A DNA stretch of 64,000 nucleotides from contig CAVYOE010000001.1 of NCBI GenBank assembly GCA_963770155.1, positions 1,674,001-1,738,000 of the forward strand, written 5' to 3'. Positions within the stretch are counted from its first letter, which is position 1. Each line of letters begins with the position of its first letter. The translations under genes were made by a program, and so were the position numbers. The notes beneath the pieces were generated by a model. It saw only the letters and a list, made by a program, of their open reading frames with translations, was not told the origin of the DNA and searched no databases. This stretch comes from CAVYOE01 sp963770155. Lineage in GTDB: Bacteria; Actinomycetota; Thermoleophilia; Solirubrobacterales; 70-9. Shown here in pieces: positions 29,153 through 38,141 of the stretch.

Positions 29153-30745
29153 GGCAGGAACGGATTCCTGGATACCTCTCTACTTACGCTGATCCCGATC
29201 GCCGACCTGAAGACCTGGGTCCTCGATTGGTATCCGGTGTTCGGAATCGTGTTCATGGCCGGGCTGCTGGTCGTGTTCGCCCTGCTGCTGCCCAGCACCA
29301 TGGGCAGCACCCGGCCGGAGACTGTGAAAGCGAGCCGGACCGCACCGGTCCTGTGGACCGAAGTTCAGGGAGTCGACGCCGCCAAGGACGAGCTGCTCGA
29401 TGTGACCGAGTGGCTGCGGGAACCGGACCGCTTCTCGGCGCTCGGTGCCCAGCCACCCCGGGGAGTGCTCCTCTACGGCCCGCCGGGCACCGGTAAGACG
29501 ATGCTCGCCCGGGCGGTGGCGGCACAAGCCGGGGTTGACTTCTTCGCCGCTTCCGGCTCGAGCTTCGTCGAGATGTTCGTCGGACGCGGTGCCGCCCGGA
29601 TCCGACGGTTGTTCAAGGAAGCGCGCAAGGCCGGCCGCGCCGTCGTCTTCATCGACGAGCTCGACGCGGTCGGCGGCCATCGCAGTGGCGGCGGCGGCGA
29701 CGGCGGTTCGAGCGAGCGGGAACAGGCCTTGAATCAGCTGCTGGTCGAGCTCGACGGGTTCGAGCGGGATCCCAGCATCACGGTGATCGTGATCGCCGCG
29801 TCGAACAACGTCGACAAGCTCGACAAGGCGCTGCTGCGCCCGGGACGCTTCGACCGCCAGGTGCTGGTCGCTCCACCCGACAGGACCGGCCGGGAGGCGA
29901 TCCTTCGCGCGCACGCGCTTGGCAAGCCGCTCGGCCCCGATCTCGACCTCGCCGATGTCGCCCGCCGCACCACCGGCATGACCGGTGCCCAGCTCGCCAA
30001 TGCGCTGAACGAGGCGGCGATCATCGCGGGCCGGGCCGGACGCGAAGCGATGGCGCGCGAGGACCTCGATGAAGCTCTGCTGCGACAGGTGGTCGGATCG
30101 GAACAGTCGCGCCGGCTCACCGACGAGGAGCGCCGCATCGTCGCCCACCACGAGGCGGGCCACGCCCTCTGCAGGCGCCTGCTCGGGCTCGACCCGCCGG
30201 AGATTCTCAGCATCGTCCCGCGAGGCCCCTCGCTCGGCTTCGTCGCCCACTCACCGCAGGAGGACCGCTACCTGCGCTCGCGAGAGCAGCTGCTCGAAGA
30301 GGTGGTGGTTCTGCTCGGCGGCAGGGCAGCCGAGGAAGAGGTCTACGAGAAGTCGTTCACGGGCGCAGCCGATGACCTCAAGCGGGTGCACCAGCTCTGC
30401 ACGCAGATGGTCGCCGAATTCGGCATGGGCCTCTCCCCCGACCACCCGCACGATGCGCCGCTGGCACTGCCCACCAGCGAGTACGCCCTCTCCGACCACA
30501 CCCGCCGCGACGTCGACCTCGGGGCGATGGGACTGGCGCGTCGCGCCCATAGGCACGCGCGCCGCCTGCTCCAGCTGAACCGTCGCTGCCTCGACGATCT
30601 GGCCGCCGCCGCCCTGGAGCGCGAGACGCTGACGCGCGAGGAGCTAGACGAGATCTTTGCGGCACACGAGCTTCACCAGCCCTCGCTCCCTGACCTTGAC
30701 GAGGCGCTGATGGAGCTCTCCGAGCAGGGCGTCTCCCGCCCGTAG
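29147..30745 (+). CDS. FtsH-family membrane-anchored AAA+ zinc metalloprotease (short form)
   Basis: 532 residues from GTG, shorter than housekeeping FtsH (~600-700). One N-terminal hydrophobic segment (FGIVFMAGLLVVFALLLP) instead of two flanking a periplasmic domain. AAA+ module: Walker A GPPGTGKTML, Walker B VVFIDELDAVGGH, arginine-finger region LLRPGRFDRQVL. Protease: zinc motif HHEAGHALCRRL and third ligand region FTGAADDLKRV. Degrades membrane and short-lived regulatory proteins in an ATP-dependent way. Probably an accessory FtsH paralogue; the start codon sits in a potential hairpin. Confidence 0.9.
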   Translation: MAGRNGFLDTSLLTLIPIADLKTWVLDWYPVFGIVFMAGLLVVFALLLPSTMGSTRPETVKASRTAPVLWTEVQGVDAAKDELLDVTEWLREPDRFSALGAQPPRGVLLYGPPGTGKTMLARAVAAQAGVDFFAASGSSFVEMFVGRGAARIRRLFKEARKAGRAVVFIDELDAVGGHRSGGGGDGGSSEREQALNQLLVELDGFERDPSITVIVIAASNNVDKLDKALLRPGRFDRQVLVAPPDRTGREAILRAHALGKPLGPDLDLADVARRTTGMTGAQLANALNEAAIIAGRAGREAMAREDLDEALLRQVVGSEQSRRLTDEERRIVAHHEAGHALCRRLLGLDPPEILSIVPRGPSLGFVAHSPQEDRYLRSREQLLEEVVVLLGGRAAEEEVYEKSFTGAADDLKRVHQLCTQMVAEFGMGLSPDHPHDAPLALPTSEYALSDHTRRDVDLGAMGLARRAHRHARRLLQLNRRCLDDLAAAALERETLTREELDEIFAAHELHQPSLPDLDEALMELSEQGVSRP

Positions 30746-30757
30746 TTACATCCGGAC

Positions 30758-32908
30758 TTAGGTCCCGCGGCCGGCGGCAGAGGCAGTTCGAGCCTCAATA
30801 TCCAGGTCGGGCAGGATCCGCTCCAGCCATCCGGGAATCCACCAGTTTCGGTCTCCCAGTAGCTGCATCACCGAGGGGACGAGGATCATTCGCACGATCG
30901 TTGCGTCAACGAATATCGAGGTCGCTAGTCCGATTCCAAATACCTTCAGGAAGACATTTGGGTCGGAGAGGAATGCAAGGAAGACGACGACCATGATGGC
31001 GGCGGCGGCGGTGATCACTCGTGCCGTTTTGGCCAGACCATCGGCGACAGCACGGCGCGTGTTGCGATCCTTCAAGTACTCCTCCCGGATCCGGGAGATC
31101 AGGAAGACCTCGTAGTCCATAGAGAGGCCGAACAGAATCGCGAACATCATCACGGGCATGAATGGGGCGACCGGGACCTCTCGGTCAATGCCGATCAGCT
31201 CCGCAAGCTCGCCTCCCTGGGAGACGAGCGTCATCGCGCCATAGCCGGCGCCGACAGAGAGCAGATTCATGATCGCCGCCTTAAGGGCGACCAGCGGTGA
31301 GTGGAAGGCTGCGAGCAACAGCAAGAATGAGAGGCCGACAACGCCCGCGATGAACAGCGGCATTTTGTCGGTCAGGTAGTCGCTCTGGTCCACGAAGGCC
31401 GCGGTTACACCGCCGACTTCGACGTTGATGCCGGTGTCGCCCACGGACACGGGGATCACCTCGCCGCGCAGCCTGTTGACCAGATCCTCGGTCTCGGCGT
31501 CCTGAGGTGAGGTGGTCGGAATCGCGGTAATGAAGGCGGCATCGCGCGACTCGTTGAACTCAGGGCCAGCGATCGACTTAATCCCGGGATCTGCACCGAC
31601 CGCAGTGGCCAGTTGGTTGACCCCCGCCTCCGCCTCAGCTCCGGGGAGTTCGACCGCCAGCACCAGCGGCCCATTCGTTCCCGGTCCGAAGCCCTCACTG
31701 TTCAGGTCATAGGCTTGCCTGGTCATCGTGCTCGGCGGGTCATTGCCGGCATCGGGGAACCCGAGGCGCATATCGAGCGCCGGTGCGGACAGAGCCAGGA
31801 GGACAGCTGTCCCCGCGATCGCGAATACCCACGGGCGGCGCTGCACAGTGTGGCTCCAGCGCGCGGCGAGCGATTCGCCATTGCCCTCGACCCTAAGCTG
31901 GCGGCCGAGGAATGGAATTTTGAGGCGGTCGACGCGTGGTCCCAGCATGCTCAGCAGGGCCGGGAGCAGGGTGATTGACGCGAGCACCATCACCAGCACG
32001 GTGATCGATGCGGAAAGTGCGACGCCATACATGTAGGGCAAGGTTGTGAGGAACAGGCCGAGCACCGAGACCACCACGATCCCTCCGGCGATCACGACAC
32101 TGCGGCCCGCAGTGCTGACAGCCTCGACTACCGCGTCGTGACGGTCCTTGCCCTGATGCATCGCAGAGCGGAACCGGGTGAGCACGAGGAGCGAATAATC
32201 GATGCCGACCCCAATCCCAATCAGCCCGGATACAGCGAGGGTCCAGTCGGGCACGTTGACGATATTCGCGAGCAACGCGACGAGCCCGAACGAGGCGATC
32301 CCAAATCCGATCGCAGCCGTGCCCAGGGGCAGTCCGGCGGCTACAACTGAGCCGAACGCGATCAACAGGACTACGGCGGCCACCATGAACGCAATCCCTT
32401 GAGACTCGGCCGCCTCCTGAGCGCGGGCAATCGGATCACCACCTAGCTTGATCTCTAGTCCATCTCCGTCGTTCGCCTCGGCCGCGGCGATCAACTTTTC
32501 GCCGTCCTCTTTCGGAACATCCCACCCCGGGATCGTGAGGGGAAGAGTTGTGGTGCCATACCGGCCGTCCTTGGAATACCGAGGCGCCGTCTGCGGCTCA
32601 ACATCCTCAACCTGGGTCGCCTCAGCAAAGAACGCATCCATCTTCTGCTTGACCGGAGGGCTCGCGGCATCCTCTTCGGCCTTCCAGACGACGTAAATCT
32701 CCTGGCCCGTGAACCCGCCGAAGCGCTCCTCCAGCAGATCGCCCGCGGCCTTGGAATCGGAACTAGGAGTGTCGTAGTCGGCGTTGTATTCCCCCTTAAA
32801 GGCCACTCCGATGGCGATCAGTGCGACGGCACCCAGAATCCACGCAAGGACCATTCGGCCGCGGCGGCGATAGGCGAGGTCGGCAAGGCGGGCAAGGCGA
32901 GCGGTCAT
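30758..32908 (-). CDS. MMPL-family RND transporter
   Basis: 716 residues from ATG, typical of the smaller actinobacterial MmpL-like exporters. Two homologous halves, each with one helix, a large extracytoplasmic domain and a five-helix bundle: MVLAWILGAVALIAIG then GIGVGIDYSLLVLTRFRSAMH in half 1, and ILFGLSMDYEVFLISRIREEY then VDATIVRMILVPSVMQLLG in half 2. The Asp in SMDYEVFL and GVGIDYSLL is the proton-relay type. Exports lipids or siderophores using the proton gradient. It diverges from the lipoprotein gene across ~134 bases that must hold both promoters. Confidence 0.93.
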   Translation of the reverse strand: MTARLARLADLAYRRRGRMVLAWILGAVALIAIGVAFKGEYNADYDTPSSDSKAAGDLLEERFGGFTGQEIYVVWKAEEDAASPPVKQKMDAFFAEATQVEDVEPQTAPRYSKDGRYGTTTLPLTIPGWDVPKEDGEKLIAAAEANDGDGLEIKLGGDPIARAQEAAESQGIAFMVAAVVLLIAFGSVVAAGLPLGTAAIGFGIASFGLVALLANIVNVPDWTLAVSGLIGIGVGIDYSLLVLTRFRSAMHQGKDRHDAVVEAVSTAGRSVVIAGGIVVVSVLGLFLTTLPYMYGVALSASITVLVMVLASITLLPALLSMLGPRVDRLKIPFLGRQLRVEGNGESLAARWSHTVQRRPWVFAIAGTAVLLALSAPALDMRLGFPDAGNDPPSTMTRQAYDLNSEGFGPGTNGPLVLAVELPGAEAEAGVNQLATAVGADPGIKSIAGPEFNESRDAAFITAIPTTSPQDAETEDLVNRLRGEVIPVSVGDTGINVEVGGVTAAFVDQSDYLTDKMPLFIAGVVGLSFLLLLAAFHSPLVALKAAIMNLLSVGAGYGAMTLVSQGGELAELIGIDREVPVAPFMPVMMFAILFGLSMDYEVFLISRIREEYLKDRNTRRAVADGLAKTARVITAAAAIMVVVFLAFLSDPNVFLKVFGIGLATSIFVDATIVRMILVPSVMQLLGDRNWWIPGWLERILPDLDIEARTASAAGRGT

Positions 32909-33042
32909 CGAACGGAGCTCCTTTGTTCAGTGGACTTACAAACCAGACTGCGGGGACGACGAAAACTCATCGGACCCCTGCTCATGAAAACTCGGGAGGG
33001 AAGAGAATCGTCTGGTTCTCAGTGGATAGCATCTGCCGCCTC

Positions 33043-33783
33043 GTGTTTGTCGGACGATCGACTCGCAGGGTCCTCGCCGCGGTCCTCGCCGCGGGGCTGC
33101 TGCTTGCCCCGGCGGGCTGCGGCGGAGACGACGACGAAGACTCGACCACCACCGAGCCGACCGAGGCTGGTCAGTTCACGACGGCGGCGCTGGAGGAGAC
33201 GCTCCAGGTGGTGCGAGGCGACGCCGGCGCCGAAGCGAAGCTGCTGCAGCTGCAGATGACGGTCGGCGGCACCGACTACCAGCTTCGGGAGGGCAAGCAG
33301 GCGCGCGGCCTGCACTTCGACGTCGGCAGCACCGAGCCGCAGCAGGTCGATGTCGGCGCTACCGACCAAAAGCCGTTCCCGATCAGCCAGGTGCAGCCTG
33401 AGGCGATCGACAAGATGGTCGCCGCGGCGCCTGAAGCAAGCGGAGCAGACGACTTCACGGTCTCGGTGATCACCCTCCAGCGCAACTTCACGACCGGCGA
33501 GCTCGAATGGACGATCAACGGCGACGGTGGCGGCCGCACGGGAATCGTCCTGACCGCGAAGCCGGACGGTTCCGGGCTTAGCGGTGCCGAAGAGCGGCCC
33601 CCGCCCCCGCCACCGCCGACCTCGGGAGGCGGTCCGCCGCCCGAAGGCCAGCCCCCCCAGGCACCCGAGGGCCCGACGAGGCAGCAGATCCAGGACCTGG
33701 CGAAGTGCCTTCAGGAGGCAGGCGGCGACCCGGCCAAGATCCAGGCCTGCTCGACCGAGCTCCAGCAGCAGACACGTCCTTAA
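33043..33783 (+). CDS. Putative lipoprotein with Cys-x13-Cys C-terminus
   Basis: 246 residues from GTG 33043, chosen because it yields a lipoprotein signal (FVGRSTRRVLAAVLAAGLLL then APAGC); GTG 33022 is possible. After the acidic Asp/Thr-rich spacer comes a beta-rich domain with QLQMTVGGTDYQLREG and TVSVITLQRNFTTGELEW, resembling DUF4352-like ligand-binding sandwiches only loosely. A poly-Pro linker leads to a C-terminal helix DLAKC-LQEAGGDPAKIQA-C shared with the protein at 26552-27001. Likely anchored outside the membrane. Function unknown. Confidence 0.65.
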   Translation: MFVGRSTRRVLAAVLAAGLLLAPAGCGGDDDEDSTTTEPTEAGQFTTAALEETLQVVRGDAGAEAKLLQLQMTVGGTDYQLREGKQARGLHFDVGSTEPQQVDVGATDQKPFPISQVQPEAIDKMVAAAPEASGADDFTVSVITLQRNFTTGELEWTINGDGGGRTGIVLTAKPDGSGLSGAEERPPPPPPPTSGGGPPPEGQPPQAPEGPTRQQIQDLAKCLQEAGGDPAKIQACSTELQQQTRP

Positions 33784-33800
33784 GCGGTGGAGCCGCCCAG

Positions 33801-34565
33801 GTGGATCTAGGGATCTCGGGCCGCGGAGCGCTCGTAATGGGAGCGAGCCGCGGTATCGGCCGTGGGATCGCGGCTGCCCTGGCTGCCGAGGGAGCCCGGG
33901 TCGCGATCTCGAGCCGTAGCGGCGAGGCGCTCGACCGGGCCGCCGCCGAGATCGCCGAGGAAAGCGACTCGGACCTCGCTGCGTTTCCAGCCGACACCGA
34001 TGATCTCGAGCGACTGGCGGGGCTGGCGGAGGAGGCCGCGTCCGCGGTCGGGCCGATCGAGATTCTGGTTACGAATACCGGCGGGCCCCCCGCAGGAGGC
34101 GCCCTCGACAACAACACCTCGGAGTGGGAGGCGGCCTACCGCTCGCTGGTGCTGGCACCGCGGACTCTGATCGCGGCGGTACTGCCGGGAATGCGCGAGC
34201 GGGGCTGGGGGCGGATCGTGAACGTCGGCTCGACCTCGACGATCGAACCAATTCCGGGGCTGGCACTTTCCAACGCGCACCGGATGGCGGCCGTTGGCCT
34301 GTTCAAGACGCTGGCGGACGAGGTCGCCGGTGACGGAGTGACCCTGAACACGGTCGCGACCGGGATGTTCGCTACCGACCGGGTCGCCGACCGGCGCGGC
34401 TCGATGAAGGCGGCCGAGCAGCGGGCCGCCGAGGTCGTCCCCGCCGGCCGGCTCGGCACACCCGAGGAGTACGGCAGCCTGGTCGCCTTTCTCTGCTCGG
34501 AGCGGGCGGCCTACCTGACCGGGGCGGTCATTCCGCTGGACGGGGGGATGCTGCAGGGGGCGTAG
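33801..34565 (+). CDS. Short-chain dehydrogenase/reductase
   Basis: 254 residues from GTG 33801, 17 bases after the lipoprotein stop. ALVMGASRGIGRGIAAALA cofactor loop, AFPADTDD, LVTNTGGPPAGGAL (variant of the NAG motif), IVNVGSTSTIEP with the Ser, and a shifted active site: ALSNAHRMA replaces YxxxK, so the canonical Tyr-Lys dyad is missing. The C-terminal LTGAVIPLDGGMLQG is standard. SDRs with the N-T-G-G-P and S-N motif form a subgroup (3-oxoacyl-ACP reductase-like) of uncertain substrate. It overlaps the convergent lgt by 38 bases. Confidence 0.83.
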   Translation: MDLGISGRGALVMGASRGIGRGIAAALAAEGARVAISSRSGEALDRAAAEIAEESDSDLAAFPADTDDLERLAGLAEEAASAVGPIEILVTNTGGPPAGGALDNNTSEWEAAYRSLVLAPRTLIAAVLPGMRERGWGRIVNVGSTSTIEPIPGLALSNAHRMAAVGLFKTLADEVAGDGVTLNTVATGMFATDRVADRRGSMKAAEQRAAEVVPAGRLGTPEEYGSLVAFLCSERAAYLTGAVIPLDGGMLQGA

Positions 34566-35304
34566 TCCCCGCCCCGGGGCGCGACCGGGCGAGCCAGACG
34601 GCTCCTCCGACCACCATCACGGCGCTGATCAGCTGCGCTTCGGTGAGGCCCAGCCCCACCTCTTCGTTTCGCCGCAGGAACTCGATCACGAACCGCTCGA
34701 GCCCGGCCAGAACCAGGTACAGGGCGAAGAGGCGGCCCCCCGAGAGCCGGTCGCGCAGGTGCCAGAGGACCAGCGCGACCGCGCCCATCGCCAGCGTCTC
34801 GTAGACCGGGGTCGGGTGCACCTCCTCCGTGGTCGGGACCGTGCCGTCGGGATAGGACATGGCCCAGGGCCCGTCCCATTCCTGGCCGTAGTCGCCATCG
34901 CCGGAGAGCTGACAGCCGATTCGGCCGATTGCGTAGCCCAGCGCCAGCGCCGGCGCGCAGAGGTCGAGCAGCGCGGTTCCGAGATAGCCGCGATAGGCCG
35001 CCCAGAGGAAGACCCCGATCGCGCCCCCGATCGCGCCGCCGTACCAGACCAGTCCGGAGCCGGAGAAGACATTGCCGAGCAAGTCGTCCGAGACCGAATC
35101 CCAGTTCTCGATCAGGTAGTTGATCCGGGAACCTATGAAGCCTCCGGCAAGTGCCGAGAAGGCGATCTCGTAGGCCCAGTCGACCGGCCTGCCCACCTCC
35201 CTGAGGCGCAGGCCGACGAGCGCGCCAGCGCAGATGAACGCGAGCGCGAAGCAGATCCCGAATGTCTGCAGGGTGATCGGGCCGAGATCGATCTCGGGCT
35301 GCAT
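34528..35304 (-). CDS. lgt: Prolipoprotein diacylglyceryl transferase
   Basis: 258 residues from ATG. Integral membrane enzyme that attaches diacylglycerol from phosphatidylglycerol to the lipobox Cys, the first step of lipoprotein maturation. Seven hydrophobic segments. The Lgt signature appears as GYAIGRIGCQLSGDGDYG, the variant of GRxGNFxN seen in several non-proteobacterial lineages, with the essential Arg retained. Other markers are GGFIGSRINYLIEN, HPTPVYETLAMGAVAL and LERFVIEFLRRNEEV. A lipoprotein with a lipobox-like signal is encoded 0.8 kb away. Confidence 0.93.
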   Translation of the reverse strand: MQPEIDLGPITLQTFGICFALAFICAGALVGLRLREVGRPVDWAYEIAFSALAGGFIGSRINYLIENWDSVSDDLLGNVFSGSGLVWYGGAIGGAIGVFLWAAYRGYLGTALLDLCAPALALGYAIGRIGCQLSGDGDYGQEWDGPWAMSYPDGTVPTTEEVHPTPVYETLAMGAVALVLWHLRDRLSGGRLFALYLVLAGLERFVIEFLRRNEEVGLGLTEAQLISAVMVVGGAVWLARSRPGAGTTPPAASPRPAE

Positions 35305-35327
35305 CGGCGGAGCCTAGCCGCAGGGAC

Positions 35328-36451
35328 TCAGCGGCTTCGGCGCGGGCGGCGCTTGGGGCAGCGCGCCCGCGCAGGGCGCCCTTTGCCGGCGCGCCGGGTG
35401 CGTGACCTGCACTTGCGAGCCCTGCCCTTCTTCCCGGCCGAGGCGGCAAGGGCGCCAAGCTGGGAGCCTCCCGGCGCTCCCCCGCCCGCTGCGGACTCGG
35501 GTGGCTGGGAAGCGCAGCGTGCATCCCGTGTCGGCCCGTATCCGGGCAGGGTGTTGGCGAGCACGATTGCGTTCGCGAACAGCTCGGCCTCGAGCTCGAT
35601 CACGGCCGAGACGAGATCGCGCGCCTGGCGGGCTTGACGCGGAGACGAGGAGCTCTGCGTTCCGCCACGCGTTCTCGCGCATCAGCTTGACCAACTGGAG
35701 CACGACTTCCTCGTCCACGGGCGAGGGCTCCATGTCGGTGAGCTCGAACATCGGGTCGTAGCGCTGGGCGAGCTCGACCTGGAGCGGGTCGGCGACGTTC
35801 TCGAGGAAGGCGTTGACCAGGTCGTGGTCGCGCTTGCGCGACGAGCCGTCGGGCTTGACCAGACCGACTGCCGCCAGCGTGTACGGGAGGTCGCGGTAGA
35901 TGTGGGCATTCATCCCGAGCAACAGGTCACCGATTCCGGTCAGGTTCGGGTTGCTCGCGTTCTCGAACGCGACCCGCCAGGCGGCCGGGACCTCGCCGCG
36001 GTTGCCGATGACCCAGTTGTCGTAAGCGCGGAAGTAGAGCTCGGCAAAGACCGCGTCCTCGTGGTTGATCCAGGGGACATCGCTGAAGAATCCGGGATCT
36101 GACTGGACCGTGCGCGCGAACTCCTCGGTCGTGCGCAGGTAGGTGAGGGCGAAGACGGCGCGGTGGTCGCAGCTCTCGTCGAGCGGCCGCCAGCGGGCAT
36201 ACATCTCGTCGATCACCTGCTGGGGGCAGCTCGAGCTGCCCGATTCGGCAAACGTCCCAGCCGAGCGGAACGGTGCCGCTAGGCGTGCCCGGCAACGGCG
36301 GCAGCAGCTGGGGCCAATTGGGGATCAGGTGCGTCACCTCGCCGCGTGCCGCCGGCGCCGCGCAAAGCGACAGCGCAAGCGCGGCGATCACGATCAGCGT
36401 GCGCCTGCGAACGCGGCGTCTACGGGGCTGCCGCCCCCTCTCCTCCTCCAC
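35328..36451 (-). CDS. DUF5995-like secreted protein with polybasic Cys-bracketed tail (two frame breaks)
   Basis: Reassembled ~373 residues. N-terminal signal TLIVIAALALSLCAAPAARG, short Pro-rich linker, then the conserved domain: CPQQVIDEMYARWRPLDESC, DHRAVFALTYLRTTEEF, LTGIGDLLLGMNAHIYRDLP, DHDLVNAFLENVADP. Metal-binding-like Asp/His residues are spread through it, but no activity is established for DUF5995. Two +1-type shifts, near 36250 (AAA run on plus strand) and near 35640, must be removed to restore the domain (DVAESGSSSCPQ and LLVSRQARQARDLVSAV). The tail holds KCRSRTRRAGKGRPARARCP. Confidence 0.7.
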
Positions 36452-36511
36452 TCGCCCCGATTATGCATCTTCCCGGCGAGGGAGGTGTCAGGGCACCCGG
36501 GGACTGCTCAG

Positions 36512-36599
36512 CTACTCCGACAGCTCGGCGGCTTCGAGGGGCTTCTTCTGCGGTCGTGTAGATCTCGATGCCGGTGATCGGCTCCCACCTATTCACAGA
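36512..36599 (-). pseudogene. Duplicated 3' end of a SnoaL-like gene
   Basis: 27 bases ending at a TAG stop (36512-36538) repeat the 3' end of the intact SnoaL-like gene (36651-36677) with one difference, and the translation upstream reads ITGIEIYTTAEEA then LEAAELSE, similar to VVRLQLFTHRDDALEAAGLSE split at a junction with one extra C. No start or complete domain is present. Likely the residue of a tandem duplication. The rest of the ~199-base gap holds nothing recognisable. Confidence 0.35.
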
Positions 36600-36650
36600 T
36601 AAACCGGAGGGGCTCGCGTTGCCCGTGATCGAGGTGCCGGCGTGACCGGC

Positions 36651-37040
36651 CTACTCCGACAGCCCGGCGGCTTCGAGAGCATCGTCGCGGTGCGTAAACA
36701 GCTGAAGCCGGACAACCTTGCCGTTTTGAAGGGTGAACAGCTGTGCGCCGTAGAAGTCTGCGACGGGCGCCCCGCTGCCCCGTCCTCGGCCTTGAAACCG
36801 AACCAGCGCAAGCACTCTGTCGTCGCCCACGTCAAGGATCTCCTCGGCCAAGGTGGCGAAGTCTTCCCACGCTTCGAGAAACTCAGCCCATCGCTTCCCC
36901 ACCTCGTTGAGGCCGACCGTAACCGAACCGTCCCCGCCTACCAACTCGAGGTCGGGGTCCGCCCAGGCGACAGACGAATAGTTCCCCTGCTCCCACTCGG
37001 CAGTGATCGAGCGGACCAGGTCAACGTTCTTCTCCGACAT
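36651..37040 (-). CDS. SnoaL-like / NTF2-fold protein
   Basis: 129 residues from ATG. NTF2-like fold: NVDLVRSITAEWEQGNYSSV, ADPDLELVGGDGSVTVG, helix AEFLEAWEDFATLAEEIL, and strands VLALVRFQGRGRGSG and QLFTLQNGKVVRLQLFTHRDDALEAAGL. This is the ketosteroid-isomerase/SnoaL group typical of small stand-alone proteins in actinobacteria, with no identified substrate. A fragmentary duplicate of its 3' end follows downstream. Upstream is tRNA-Glu on the same strand. Confidence 0.8.
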   Translation of the reverse strand: MSEKNVDLVRSITAEWEQGNYSSVAWADPDLELVGGDGSVTVGLNEVGKRWAEFLEAWEDFATLAEEILDVGDDRVLALVRFQGRGRGSGAPVADFYGAQLFTLQNGKVVRLQLFTHRDDALEAAGLSE

Positions 37041-37113
37041 CGCCCGCGCAGTATCGCGCCCAAAGCCCCTGCCCCACTGCCACGGCCGCCAGGAGGCTTG
37101 GCTCTCAAGTCGA

Positions 37114-37185
37114 TAGCCCCGGCGGGAGTCGAACCCGCGCTACGAGGTTGAAAACCTCGCGTGCTAACCGTTACACCACGGGGCC
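37114..37185 (-). tRNA. tRNA-Glu (TTC)
   Basis: 72 nt: acceptor GGCCCCG/CGGGGCT with a terminal G-T pair, D-arm GTGTAACGGTTAGCAC, anticodon loop TTTTCAA giving TTC, T-arm GGTTCGACTCC, discriminator A. CCA not encoded. Confidence 0.96.
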
Positions 37186-37235
37186 GCAGCCGTCCCCGGA
37201 CGAAGCAGAGGAGGCGGCGAGAATGTTACGGCCCC

Positions 37236-38120
37236 TCAGCCGAGCAGCGATTCAAGCAGGGCCTTCTGAGCGTGCAGCCGGTTCTCGGCCTGGTCCCAGA
37301 CTGCGGAGCGATCGCCGTAGAGGAGGTCTTCAGTGATCTCTTCGCCGGGGTGGGCCGGGAGGCAGTGCATGACCACGGCGCGGTCGGAGGCCGCCGCCAA
37401 CAGGTCGGAGTTGAGCTGGAATGGAGCAAGGTCGCCGCGGCGCGCCTCGGCCTGGGCCTCGTCGCCCATCGAGACCCAGATGTCGGTGTAGAGGGCATCG
37501 GCTTCTTTGGCGGCGGCGGTCGGATCGTCGAGCTGCTCGATCCCGAGCTCATCCTCGAGGCGATAGCCCTCGGGCGCCGCAATCACCACATCGACGCCGG
37601 CGGTCCGGCCCAGGATCGCGAGGGATCGCGCCACGTTGTTGCCGTCCCCCACGTACGCCAGCCGCAGCCCTTGCAGCGAGCCGAAGCGCTCGCGCAGCGT
37701 CAGCAGGTCGGCCAAGGCCTGGCAGGGATGGTGTTGCGGGGTCAACGCGTTGATCACCGGCACCTCTGCCGCCCCCGCCAGCTCTTCGACCGCATCGTGC
37801 GACCCGGAGCGGATCGCGATCGCGTGTACGTAGCGGGACAACACCCGCCCGGTGTCGGCGATCGACTCGCCGCGGGTCAGCTGCAGCTCATCGCCCCGCA
37901 GCACGACCGGCGTCCCTCCCAGCTCCGCCACCGCCACCTCGAAGGAGATCCGGGTCCTGGTCGAGGGCTTCTCGAACACAAGCGCGACCGAGCGGCCGTC
38001 GAGGGCCTGCTCCTCGGCAGCCGCGGCATCGCGCGCCTGCTTGAGCTCGGCGGCACGGTCGAGCAGCGCCTCGAGGCGGGTGCTGTCGAGCTCGCTGCCG
38101 GTGAGAAAGTGGTCGGTCAC
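37236..38120 (-). CDS. argF: Ornithine carbamoyltransferase
   Basis: 294 residues from GTG 38120 (MTDHFLTGSEL), close to the usual OTC length; the open frame upstream is a shadow of the divergent gene. Condenses carbamoyl phosphate with ornithine to citrulline in arginine synthesis. Carbamoyl-phosphate motif FEKPSTRTRISFE, QHHPCQALADLLTL, LAYVGDGNNVARSL and the ornithine loop HCLPAHPGEEI are all present. It stands alone, without other arg genes, and its start is 21 bases from the divergent EEP gene, so the promoters overlap. Confidence 0.95.
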   Translation of the reverse strand: MTDHFLTGSELDSTRLEALLDRAAELKQARDAAAAEEQALDGRSVALVFEKPSTRTRISFEVAVAELGGTPVVLRGDELQLTRGESIADTGRVLSRYVHAIAIRSGSHDAVEELAGAAEVPVINALTPQHHPCQALADLLTLRERFGSLQGLRLAYVGDGNNVARSLAILGRTAGVDVVIAAPEGYRLEDELGIEQLDDPTAAAKEADALYTDIWVSMGDEAQAEARRGDLAPFQLNSDLLAAASDRAVVMHCLPAHPGEEITEDLLYGDRSAVWDQAENRLHAQKALLESLLG

Positions 38121-38141
38121 GAAGCCGCCGATACTACGCGC

